Source: Veillonella parvula
Lineage (GTDB): Bacteria; Bacillota; Negativicutes; Veillonellales; Veillonellaceae
NCBI GenBank assembly: GCA_947096075.1
Contig: CAMUQE010000008.1
Coordinates: 1 to 26,224, forward strand
DNA length: 26,224 bases
Direction: 5' to 3'
The position numbers were made by a program, and so were the translations under genes. The first letter of the stretch is position 1; every line of letters starts with the position of its first letter. A model generated the notes under the pieces. It searched no databases, had not been told where the DNA came from, and worked only from the letters and a program-made list of their open reading frames with translations. Shown piece by piece: positions 1-7,073 of this stretch.

Positions 1-17
1 ATAAACAAAATAGATAA

Positions 18-125
18 GTCTTTGGGGATAGGTGAAATTCCTTACCGGCGGTAAAGTCCGCGAACCTTTTAGGTATGAATCGGTGCAATTCCGATACCGA
101 CAGTAGAGTCTGGATGAGAAAAGAC
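18..125 (+). ncRNA. FMN riboswitch (RFN element) aptamer
   Basis: The sequence has the conserved RFN core: an AGGTGAAATTCC-like segment, ACCGGCGGTAAAGTCCGCGA, a second GGTGCAATTCCG loop, and CCGACAGTAGAGTCTGGATGAGA. The closing P1 helix is visible as GTCTTT (18-23) pairing with AAAGAC (120-125). The aptamer binds flavin mononucleotide. It lies directly upstream of a terminator and ribD, so FMN binding should switch off the whole riboflavin operon by early termination. The transcription start lies at or before the window edge and is not visible. Confidence 0.97.
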
Positions 126-159
126 GAGGCACATTTGTTGTGCGTATTTATGATTACCC

Positions 160-186
160 AAGGACTATGTATATAGTCCTTTTTTT
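160..186 (+). terminator. Intrinsic terminator, riboswitch expression platform
   Basis: AGGACTAT (161-168) pairs perfectly with ATAGTCCT (173-180) around a GTAT loop and is followed by a run of seven T. It lies between the FMN aptamer and ribD, where the OFF-state terminator of an RFN element is expected. The competing antiterminator was not traced base by base; the 126-160 linker is the likely partner. Confidence 0.9.
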
Positions 187-197
187 ATTGAGGTGAT

Positions 198-1412
198 ATG
201 GTGGATGACGTATCATATATGAAACGCGCCATTGCACTGGCAAAATTAGCCACAGGTCACACCTCACCAAATCCTTTGGTTGGTGCTGTAGTGGTGAAAG
301 ATAATAAAATAATCGGTGAAGGTTATCATCATAAAGCTGGTACAGCTCACGCTGAGGTGCATGCCTTGAACCAAGCTGGTGATAATGCTAAAGGTGCTAC
401 TTTATATGTAACACTAGAGCCATGCTCCCATTATGGTAAAACCCCACCTTGTGCGCTGCGTATTATCGATGCTGGCATAGCTAAAGTCGTAGTAGGTAGT
501 ACAGATCCTAATCCACTAGTATCTGGAAAGGGCATGGATTTACTCCGGGAAGCAGGCATAGAGGTTGTTTGCCCCGTATGTAGTGAGGAATGTGCTGAAC
601 TAAATGAGCATTTCTTTACCTATATACAGACAGGTAAACCTTTTGTAACTATTAAAAGTGCTATGTCACTAGATGGTAAGATTGCCACTTTTACAGGTCA
701 ATCCCAATGGATTACAAATGAGTCCTCCCGTCGAGATGGACATGTACTGCGTGCCACACATGATGCGATGCTCGTTGGTATTGGTACAATTTTGGCGGAT
801 AATCCTCAATTAAACTGTCGTTTAACTGAGACTGAATTAGCAGAGGCTTTATTAGATACAAGGATACTTGATGAGCCGATTCATGTTCATCAACCAGATG
901 TAATTATCTTGGATAGTCTAGGAAGAACGCCTACTAACAGTCAGGTTTTTGACATAGAAAATCGAAAGGTGCATATATTTGTATCTAAAGGTTGTCCTAA
1001 GGATCGGATACAAGCCTTAGAACAAGTTGGTGCTCAAGTAACCGTAGTAGAATCTATTTCTACTCGTAAAAGCAAGAGCACAGACATTGTGATTGATATT
1101 AAGAAATTATCTATCGATGATATTCTTACGAAACTAGGTGAACTAGGTTACACATCTATTCTTGTTGAAGGTGGATCCGCAATTATCAGTTCTTTTGTGG
1201 AAACGATGAACTTTGATAAGGTCGTAACATATATTGGAAATACTATTATTGGTGGTAACGATGCTACACCAGCTGTAGGTGGCCGTGGTTTTGAAAGTTT
1301 AGAGGCTTCGCCGCAATTAACTTTTACCAAGACTAAAGTATTAGATAATAACATTCGCATTGAAGCGTATCGTCAAGGGAGGAAGGGTGCTTATGTTCAC
1401 GGGAATTGTTGA
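198..1412 (+). CDS. ribD: Bifunctional riboflavin biosynthesis deaminase/reductase RibD
   Basis: RibD deaminates the pyrimidine product of GTP cyclohydrolase II and then reduces its ribosyl side chain, the second and third steps of riboflavin synthesis in the cytosol. The N-terminal domain (about residues 6-145) has the zinc deaminase motif H51-A-E53 and the P-C76...P-P-C85 pair. The C-terminal reductase domain (about 148-393) opens with TIKSAMSLDGKIA and contains VEGGS (323-327). The length of 404 is somewhat above the usual 360-380, largely from an insert around residues 208-235. The start is uncertain by one codon: AGGTG (191-195) lies only 2 nt from ATG 198 but 5 nt from an in-frame GTG at 201. 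The gene is first in the operon, behind the FMN riboswitch, and its 3' end overlaps ribE by 20 bp. Confidence 0.97.
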   Translation: MVDDVSYMKRAIALAKLATGHTSPNPLVGAVVVKDNKIIGEGYHHKAGTAHAEVHALNQAGDNAKGATLYVTLEPCSHYGKTPPCALRIIDAGIAKVVVGSTDPNPLVSGKGMDLLREAGIEVVCPVCSEECAELNEHFFTYIQTGKPFVTIKSAMSLDGKIATFTGQSQWITNESSRRDGHVLRATHDAMLVGIGTILADNPQLNCRLTETELAEALLDTRILDEPIHVHQPDVIILDSLGRTPTNSQVFDIENRKVHIFVSKGCPKDRIQALEQVGAQVTVVESISTRKSKSTDIVIDIKKLSIDDILTKLGELGYTSILVEGGSAIISSFVETMNFDKVVTYIGNTIIGGNDATPAVGGRGFESLEASPQLTFTKTKVLDNNIRIEAYRQGRKGAYVHGNC

Positions 1413-2049
1413 AGAAATTGGCCGTGTAGAAAGCATTAAAAAGGGCCCTAAATCTTTAGCTATAACGATACGGGGAAATAAAATTTTTAGTGATCTAAAC
1501 ATCGGTGACTCTGTAGCTGTTAATGGTGTATGCTTGACGGCTACTACAATCGGTAATGGCGTATTTACTGCCGATGTAATGCCAGAGTCGATTAAGATGA
1601 CTACTTTTACTAATTTGAAAGTTCATCAACCAGTCAATTTAGAGCGAGCTATGCTTGCGAATGGTAGATTTGGTGGGCATATTGTGGCGGGCCATGTAGA
1701 TGGTACAGGCCGCATCATTAACCGTGAACAAACGGATAATGCTATTATCTTTACCGTAGAGGCCCCTAAATCCGTTATGGATTATGTGATCTATAAAGGA
1801 TCAATTACCATCGACGGAATTAGTCTAACTATAATGCGCAGGACGGACAGCAGTTTTTCCGTTTCTATTATTCCTCATACATTGGGTGAAACGATTTTAG
1901 GTTCGGCTCATATTGGTACAGAGGTTAATTTAGAGACCGATATCGCTGGTCGATACATTCGTCATTTTATGAATCTTAGTAGTGAATCTACTGAGGATAA
2001 AACAAAGAAATCTATGCAATCCCTCTTAGTAGAGAATGGATTTATATAA
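1393..2049 (+). CDS. ribE: Riboflavin synthase alpha chain
   Basis: The enzyme dismutates two 6,7-dimethyl-8-ribityllumazine molecules into riboflavin and a pyrimidine, the last step of the pathway. The 218-residue protein begins with the family's hallmark MFTGIVEE, which fixes the start at 1393 rather than at an upstream in-frame ATG at 1360. It has two homologous lumazine-binding barrels, with VNGVCLTA (43-50) in the first and GSITIDGISLTI (136-147) in the second, linked by GGHIVAGHVDGTG (94-106). An AGGGAGGAAGGG purine-rich ribosome binding site lies inside the end of ribD, so translation is probably coupled. The last 25 or so residues (SSESTEDKTKKS onward) form a polar tail beyond the second barrel. 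The gene is also called ribC in some systems. Confidence 0.97.
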   Translation: MFTGIVEEIGRVESIKKGPKSLAITIRGNKIFSDLNIGDSVAVNGVCLTATTIGNGVFTADVMPESIKMTTFTNLKVHQPVNLERAMLANGRFGGHIVAGHVDGTGRIINREQTDNAIIFTVEAPKSVMDYVIYKGSITIDGISLTIMRRTDSSFSVSIIPHTLGETILGSAHIGTEVNLETDIAGRYIRHFMNLSSESTEDKTKKSMQSLLVENGFI

Positions 2050-2064
2050 GTAAGGAGCGTTCCT

Positions 2065-3267
2065 ATGAGCGAACAATTACATTCTATTGATGAAATCTTA
2101 AAAGATCTTAAAGCAGGTAAGCCTGTTATTATCGTTGATGATGAAAGCCGTGAAAACGAAGGTGATCTTATCATTGCTGCAGAGTTTGCGACGCAAGAAA
2201 ACATTAACTTTATGGTTAAATACGCCCGCGGTATCGTATGTACACCTATGCGCCGTAAAGCGTTAGAAAAGCTTGGGATTCCCGCAATGGTTACTAAAAA
2301 CACTGATAACCATGAAACTGCTTTCACTGTTACTGTTGACCATGTAGATACTACAACCGGTGTATCTCCAGCAGAGCGTGCCTATACAATTCAAAAATTA
2401 TTAGATCCAACTGCAAAACCTCAAGATTTTCGCCGTCCAGGTCATGTGTTTCCACTTGTTTATAAAGAGGGGGGCGTATTGGTACGACAAGGCCATACGG
2501 AAGCATCTATCGATCTTTGTCGCTTAGCCGGGTTACAAGAGGCTGCCGTTATTTGTGAAATCACAAAAGATAATGGCGATATGGCACGTTTACCGGATCT
2601 TATGGAATTTGCTAAAAAACATGATTTGAAAATTGCTTCTGTGGCGGAACTTATTGAATACCGTAAACAACATGAAGATATGGTTGAACTTGGTGCATGT
2701 TCTAAATTACCTACTAAATTTGGTGATTTTAGTATCTTTGTATTTAAGAATGAATTAGATCATAAAGAACATTTAGCTATTGTCAAAGGTGATGTTCAAA
2801 ATTGTAACGATGTACTTGTACGTATTCACTCTGAATGTTTGACAGGCGATGTATTTGGTTCTAAACGATGTGACTGTGGTGAACAATTAGACAATGCATT
2901 GCGTGCTATTGAAAAAGAAGGCAAAGGCGTTGTAGTATACATGCGTCAAGAGGGCCGAGGTATTGGGCTGACTAATAAAATTAAAGCCTATGCATTACAA
3001 GAACAAGGCCTTGATACAGTAGAGGCGAATGAGCAATTAGGTTTCCCTGCAGATATGCGTGAATATTCTTTGGCGGCACAAATTATACGTTTTTTAGGTA
3101 TTAATAGTATTCGCTTATTAACTAACAATCCAGAAAAACGTCATGGCTTAGAACATTGGGGAATTGATGTGACTAGTCGTGTACCACTTATTATTGCAGC
3201 AAATAAATTTAATGCAGGCTATTTGAAAACAAAAGAAGAAAAAATGGGTCATATGTTAGAAGACTAA
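2065..3267 (+). CDS. ribBA: Fused DHBP synthase / GTP cyclohydrolase II RibBA
   Basis: This bifunctional enzyme supplies both precursors of riboflavin. The N-terminal half (1-200) makes 3,4-dihydroxy-2-butanone 4-phosphate from ribulose 5-phosphate and has DDESRENEGD (25-34), RPGHVFPL (124-131) and HTEASIDLC (144-152). The C-terminal half (about 206-400) opens the GTP ring. Its zinc cysteines are C258, C269 and C271 in HSECLTGD...CDCG, followed by RQEGRGIGL (294-302) and LTNNPEKR (352-359). All key residues are present in both halves, so both activities are expected. The length of 400 is normal for the fusion. An AAGGAG site lies 7 nt before the ATG, and the gap to ribE is 15 bp. Confidence 0.98.
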   Translation: MSEQLHSIDEILKDLKAGKPVIIVDDESRENEGDLIIAAEFATQENINFMVKYARGIVCTPMRRKALEKLGIPAMVTKNTDNHETAFTVTVDHVDTTTGVSPAERAYTIQKLLDPTAKPQDFRRPGHVFPLVYKEGGVLVRQGHTEASIDLCRLAGLQEAAVICEITKDNGDMARLPDLMEFAKKHDLKIASVAELIEYRKQHEDMVELGACSKLPTKFGDFSIFVFKNELDHKEHLAIVKGDVQNCNDVLVRIHSECLTGDVFGSKRCDCGEQLDNALRAIEKEGKGVVVYMRQEGRGIGLTNKIKAYALQEQGLDTVEANEQLGFPADMREYSLAAQIIRFLGINSIRLLTNNPEKRHGLEHWGIDVTSRVPLIIAANKFNAGYLKTKEEKMGHMLED

Positions 3268-3342
3268 TAATGGTCTATCTTCAATTTAGAATGTTTTTTC
3301 ATACATAGAAAATCTATGTACAGAATATAGGAGGTCATCATA

Positions 3343-3804
3343 ATGGTAGTTCAAGAAGGTAATTTGTTAGGCTCTGGTAAGAAATTTGCTATTATTGGTT
3401 CTCGTTTTAATGAATTCATCACATCGAAATTAATTGGTGGAGCAGAAGACTGCTTATTGCGTCATGACGTTAAACAAGAGGACATTACAGTAATCTGGGT
3501 TCCCGGTGCTTATGAAATTCCATTGATTGCTAAAAAAGCTGCCTTATCTGGTCGTTATGATGCAGTTATTTGTGTAGGTGCCGTTATCCGTGGTTCTACT
3601 ACTCATTATGATTATGTATGTAATGAAGTAGCAAAAGGCATTGCCCACGTTTCATTAGAAACTGGTATTCCAGTTATGTTTGGCGTGGTTACTACAGAAA
3701 ATATTGAACAAGCAATTGAACGTGCTGGTACAAAAGCAGGTAATAAAGGTTACGATTGTGCTATGGGCGCTATTGAGATGGTTAACCTTATCGATCAAAT
3801 CTAA
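3343..3804 (+). CDS. ribH: 6,7-dimethyl-8-ribityllumazine synthase
   Basis: RibH condenses the RibBA-derived butanone phosphate with the RibD-derived pyrimidine to give lumazine, the substrate of RibE, usually as a large hollow oligomer. The 153-residue length is typical. Visible family motifs are SRFNEFI near residue 20, VPGAYEIP (about 53-60), VGAVIRGSTTHYDYV (about 78-92, containing the catalytic histidine) and a late GNKGYDCAMGAIEM. A strong AGGAGGT (3329-3335) lies 7 nt upstream of the ATG. It is the last gene of the riboflavin operon and is followed by an intrinsic terminator. The 75-bp gap after ribBA holds only a weak AT-rich hairpin. Confidence 0.98.
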   Translation: MVVQEGNLLGSGKKFAIIGSRFNEFITSKLIGGAEDCLLRHDVKQEDITVIWVPGAYEIPLIAKKAALSGRYDAVICVGAVIRGSTTHYDYVCNEVAKGIAHVSLETGIPVMFGVVTTENIEQAIERAGTKAGNKGYDCAMGAIEMVNLIDQI

Positions 3805-3818
3805 GAATTATATATATA

Positions 3819-3850
3819 ACACTCAGTATCTCATGGTACTGGGTGTTTTT
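3819..3850 (+). terminator. Intrinsic terminator of the riboflavin operon
   Basis: ACACTCAGTATC (3819-3830) pairs with GGTACTGGGTGT (3835-3846), with G-U wobbles, and is followed by TTTTT. It lies 15 bp after the ribH stop codon. Confidence 0.88.
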
Positions 3851-3913
3851 ATATTATCGAAAATATGTTCTTTTAAATTTAAATCAAACTAGACGAACAT
3901 ATATTCTTAATTA

Positions 3914-3943
3914 TTGAAAGTTAAATATTTGACATGATATACT
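3914..3943 (+). promoter_or_regulatory. Probable housekeeping promoter of hslO
   Basis: TTGAAA (3914-3919), an 18-bp spacer, then TATACT (3938-3943) preceded by TGA, giving an extended -10. It predicts a leader of about 45 nt before the hslO ATG. A TTGACA at 3929-3934 is also present but has no -10 at normal spacing. Confidence 0.65.
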
Positions 3944-3997
3944 ATATAAGCAATATAAAAGTAATATCGAAAATAAGAAGAAATAAGGAATGATAGA

Positions 3998-4876
3998 ATG
4001 GATTATATAAAACGTTTTACAACCCGAGAAGGGGTTCGTATGTCTTTAGCTGTAACAACCGATACAATTGAAACAGCTCGTATACGTCACGATTTATGGC
4101 CTGTAGCAACAGCTGCTTTAGGTCGTGCTATGACGGGGGCTATCTTATTAGCTGGTGATTTTAAAAATCATGAAAACGTAAGTTTACGCATTAAGGGTGA
4201 TGGTCCACTAGGTGTGGTACACGTAGATGCATTTTCAGATAATACGGTTCGTGGTTATGTAGATGAACCTCATGTAGATGTACCATTAAAACATGCTGGT
4301 AAACTCGACGTTGGTGCCGCAGTAGGTCATAATGGGGAAGTGCAAGTTACGCGATTTACACAATTGGCGCAAGACTATACTTCTACAAGCCCGATTCAAA
4401 GCGGTGAAGTAGCAGAGGATTTGGCCTACTATTTGTATGCTTCTGAGCAAGTACCTTCTACAATCAGCCTTGGCGTATTGGTAGATCCTGATTATCATAC
4501 AGTTGTAGCTGGAGGTTTTATCGTACAAGCCTTGCCAGATGCGACAGATGCTGCATTAGCACAAGTAGAAAAAAACATTAATGAACTAGGTCCTGTAACA
4601 GAATATTTGAAAGCTCATCCAGATGGTAAAGGTCTTATGGAACGCGTATTAGACGGCTTAACTGTTAATGAGGTATATAATGAGCCTGTTAATTTCCAAT
4701 GTCGTTGCGGTCGCGATCGTTTTGCTGGCGTTCTTATGACATTACGTGAAGAAGATAAAAAAGCCATTCTAGAAGACGAGACGACAGAACTAGTATGTCA
4801 TTACTGTAATGAAAAATATCATTTCAGTCGTGAAGAGCTACAAGATATGTTTAAGCTAAAAGGTCCAGTTCAATAA
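3998..4876 (+). CDS. hslO: Redox-regulated chaperone Hsp33
   Basis: Hsp33 is a cytosolic holdase activated when oxidation releases zinc from its C-terminal cysteines and unfolds the linker. The 292-residue length fits. The zinc site is complete: C235-R-C237 and C267-H-Y-C270, the family's CXC...CXXC arrangement. The N-terminal core shows AALGRAMTGAILLAG (39-53) and GDGPLG (67-72). AAGGA (3985-3989) lies 8 nt before the ATG. The gene is flanked by terminators on both sides, with its own extended -10 promoter, so it is probably monocistronic. A chaperone against oxidative unfolding is expected in an anaerobe meeting oxygen or peroxide. Confidence 0.97.
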   Translation: MDYIKRFTTREGVRMSLAVTTDTIETARIRHDLWPVATAALGRAMTGAILLAGDFKNHENVSLRIKGDGPLGVVHVDAFSDNTVRGYVDEPHVDVPLKHAGKLDVGAAVGHNGEVQVTRFTQLAQDYTSTSPIQSGEVAEDLAYYLYASEQVPSTISLGVLVDPDYHTVVAGGFIVQALPDATDAALAQVEKNINELGPVTEYLKAHPDGKGLMERVLDGLTVNEVYNEPVNFQCRCGRDRFAGVLMTLREEDKKAILEDETTELVCHYCNEKYHFSREELQDMFKLKGPVQ

Positions 4877-4910
4877 TAAAGATTTAGAACTAAATAATAT
4901 TTAGAAAAAT

Positions 4911-4945
4911 TACAGGCTATATGGTTTTTCCTATAGCCTGTTTTT
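4911..4945 (+). terminator. Intrinsic terminator after hslO
   Basis: ACAGGCTATA (4912-4921) pairs with TATAGCCTGT (4932-4941), with a possible GG/CC extension, and is followed by TTTTT. Confidence 0.93.
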
Positions 4946-4996
4946 GTATTCTATGAGAAAATAAAAGATAAGAGTTATTAATAATAGGAGGTCACA

Positions 4997-5791
4997 ATGA
5001 GTGCAATCGGTGTAATTGGTGGTACTGGTGTTTATGATCCAACCATCTTTGAAAATATTCATGAAGAATCCTTAATGACACCATATGGTGAAATAGATTA
5101 TGTACAAGGTACATACCACGGAAAAACAGTCATCTTTGTTGCGCGTCACGGCAAAGATCACACAATTCCTCCACATAAAATTAACTATCGTGCTAATATT
5201 TGGGGGCTCAAAAAATTAGGTGTTACATTTATTATTTCAACAACTGCGGTAGGTTCCTTGAATGAAAACTTCAAGCCTGGTCATTTCGTTTTGACTGATC
5301 AATTCTTAGATTTCACTAAGAATCGCATCACTACATTCTATGAAGGTGGTGACCGTCCAGTGGCACATCTTGATGTAACAAATCCTTACTGCCCTGAGTT
5401 GCGTGATATTCTTCAAAAGGTGGGAACGGAACAAGGCCTTACTATTCATAACGGTGGTACTTATGTATGTACGGAAGGTCCTCGTTTTGAAACTCCTGCG
5501 GAAATTAAAATGTTCCACATGCTCGGTGGGGATACAGTAGGTATGACAAATGTTCCAGAAGTAAATCTTGCTAACGAAGCTGAAATGGCTTATTCCACAA
5601 TTTCGATGATTACAAACTATGCAGCAGGTATCTCCGAAGCGGCTTTAACACATGGTGAAGTAGTAGAAATGATGGCTGACATGGCGGCTCAACTTAAAGC
5701 TCTTATCTTAGGTGCTATTGATGCAATCGATGTAGACGCACGCTATGATGCTCACAATCGCATGCATGAATATGGTGGTTTTAAATTATAA
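4997..5791 (+). CDS. mtnP: Nucleoside phosphorylase, MTA/methylthioinosine type (MtnP family)
   Basis: This family II purine nucleoside phosphorylase cleaves a 5'-methylthio-nucleoside with phosphate into methylthioribose-1-phosphate and a purine base. Family motifs are GGTGVY (8-13), RHG (50-52), NYRAN (63-67), TTAVGSL (82-88), CTEGPRFET (158-166) and GMTNVPEV (182-189). Length 264 is normal. The base-recognition segment reads N207-Y-A-A-G-I-S213. Human MTA phosphorylase has Asp220 and Asp222 here for 6-aminopurine recognition, whereas methylthioinosine phosphorylases carry an N-x-A-A-G-x-S-type segment. From this and the MTA/SAH deaminase three genes on, I infer that methylthioinosine is the likelier substrate; database pipelines will probably call it MTA phosphorylase. 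AGGAGGT (4986-4992) precedes the start, and mtnA follows 42 bp later in an apparent operon. Confidence 0.9.
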   Translation: MSAIGVIGGTGVYDPTIFENIHEESLMTPYGEIDYVQGTYHGKTVIFVARHGKDHTIPPHKINYRANIWGLKKLGVTFIISTTAVGSLNENFKPGHFVLTDQFLDFTKNRITTFYEGGDRPVAHLDVTNPYCPELRDILQKVGTEQGLTIHNGGTYVCTEGPRFETPAEIKMFHMLGGDTVGMTNVPEVNLANEAEMAYSTISMITNYAAGISEAALTHGEVVEMMADMAAQLKALILGAIDAIDVDARYDAHNRMHEYGGFKL

Positions 5792-5833
5792 TCCATTCAT
5801 CCTAGAAAACAATAGTTCATCGAAGGAGATACT

Positions 5834-6898
5834 ATGATTAATATTGAATGGCGTAAAGATACGCTAGTATTATTAGATCAAACTAAATTACCAACAGAGA
5901 TTTCCTATGTGCACTGTACTGATTGGCGCCAAGTGGCTGAGGCTATTAAGATGCTTCGCGTCCGTGGGGCTCCAGCTATTGGTGTAGCAGCTAGCTATGG
6001 TTTAATCTTAGCTGCTATGGAAGCAGGTCGCCAAGAGGTTCCATTTAGTGAGCAATTAACGAGTCTATATGACTTTAGTGAAACATTAAAGGAAACGCGT
6101 CCTACAGCAATTAATTTGGCATGGGCTGTAGATCGTGTCATTTCTCTTGTGAAAGCTAATGTTAAAAGCATGTCCTCTATGAATGAAGTGGCAGACCTCA
6201 TTACTAAAGAGGCTATTATCATTCACGAAGAAGATGTATCTTTAAACCGTCGTATGGCCGAAGCAGGGGCTTCATTATTTGAGGGCAAAAACAATATTCG
6301 CATCTTAACTCATTGTAATGCTGGTGCACTAGCTACAGGTGGTTTAGGTACAGCACTTGGTGTTGTCCGTAAGCTACATGAAAATGGTCAATTAGAACGC
6401 GTATATGCGGATGAAACACGTCCACTATTACAAGGTGCTCGTCTTACTGCTTTTGAACTTCATGAGGATGGTATTCCTGTAACATTGGAAACAGATAATA
6501 TGGCTGCTTATGCTATGCAACAAGGTCTCATAGATGCTGTTATTGTTGGCGCAGATCGCATTACTACAAAAGGTGATGTAGCCAATAAGATCGGTACTTA
6601 TGGTGTAGCCGTTCTTGCTAAATTCCATAACATTCCGTTCTATGTGGCGGCACCATATAGCACATTTGACTTTACCTTGGAAAGTGGTACCGATATTCCT
6701 ATAGAGATGCGCGATGATTATGAAGTAACATCCTTACACGGTGTTCAAACAGCCCCTAGTGGTATTGATGTACTTAATCCTGCATTTGATGTAACACCTC
6801 ATGAACTTGTAACAGCGATTATCACCGAAGAGGGAGTATTGACTCCAAATTATGAAGAATCAATCGGTAAGCTACGCCAGATTGTAGAATCTAAATAA
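5834..6898 (+). CDS. mtnA: Methylthioribose-1-phosphate isomerase
   Basis: MtnA converts the aldose methylthioribose-1-phosphate released by the upstream phosphorylase into the ketose methylthioribulose-1-phosphate. The protein is 354 residues, the usual size. It has RGAPAIG (44-50), the catalytic cysteine C161 in THCNAGALATGG, and the catalytic aspartate D241 in VGADRI, matching Cys160/Asp240 of the Bacillus enzyme. An AAGGAG site lies 5 nt before the ATG. The later methionine-salvage genes (dehydratase, enolase/phosphatase, dioxygenase) and any class II aldolase for the DHAP shunt are absent from the window, so the fate of its product cannot be read here. The related eIF2B-like ribose-1,5-bisphosphate isomerase is less likely given the mtnP neighbour. 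Confidence 0.95.
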   Translation: MINIEWRKDTLVLLDQTKLPTEISYVHCTDWRQVAEAIKMLRVRGAPAIGVAASYGLILAAMEAGRQEVPFSEQLTSLYDFSETLKETRPTAINLAWAVDRVISLVKANVKSMSSMNEVADLITKEAIIIHEEDVSLNRRMAEAGASLFEGKNNIRILTHCNAGALATGGLGTALGVVRKLHENGQLERVYADETRPLLQGARLTAFELHEDGIPVTLETDNMAAYAMQQGLIDAVIVGADRITTKGDVANKIGTYGVAVLAKFHNIPFYVAAPYSTFDFTLESGTDIPIEMRDDYEVTSLHGVQTAPSGIDVLNPAFDVTPHELVTAIITEEGVLTPNYEESIGKLRQIVESK

Positions 6899-6968
6899 TC
6901 TATTATCTTAATGATTATCTTATTAAGAATTCTAAATATAAACAATATATTATCTATATAAGTAAGTA

Positions 6969-6998
6969 TCTACAACGATATTAACAACATTATATAAT
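6969..6998 (+). promoter_or_regulatory. Possible promoter upstream of ahcY
   Basis: A perfect TATAAT (6993-6998) with TCTACA 18 bp upstream (6969-6974) lies in the 175-bp AT-rich gap between mtnA and ahcY. The -35 match is only moderate. The same gap holds a weak 7-bp AT hairpin (7004-7010 with 7015-7021). It would let ahcY-mtaD be transcribed independently of mtnP-mtnA. Confidence 0.4.
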
Positions 6999-7073
6999 AT
7001 CAATAAATCTAAGTAGATTTACTATCAACTATTTATTTTATTGTATCTACTTGTATGAGTAAAAGGAGATATT

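Noticed and set aside
1962..2327. 121-codon minus-strand frame across ribE/ribBA
   Set aside because: It is the complement of strongly conserved coding sequence with no signals of its own.
3302..3320. 7-bp hairpin (TACATAG/CTATGTA) between ribBA and ribH
   Set aside because: All but one or two pairs are A-T, there is no T-run after it, and ribH clearly belongs to the operon, so a terminator call is not supported.
3929..3950. TTGACA with TATAAG as the hslO promoter
   Set aside because: The spacer is only 10 bp; the overlapping TTGAAA-18-TATACT with extended -10 is better.
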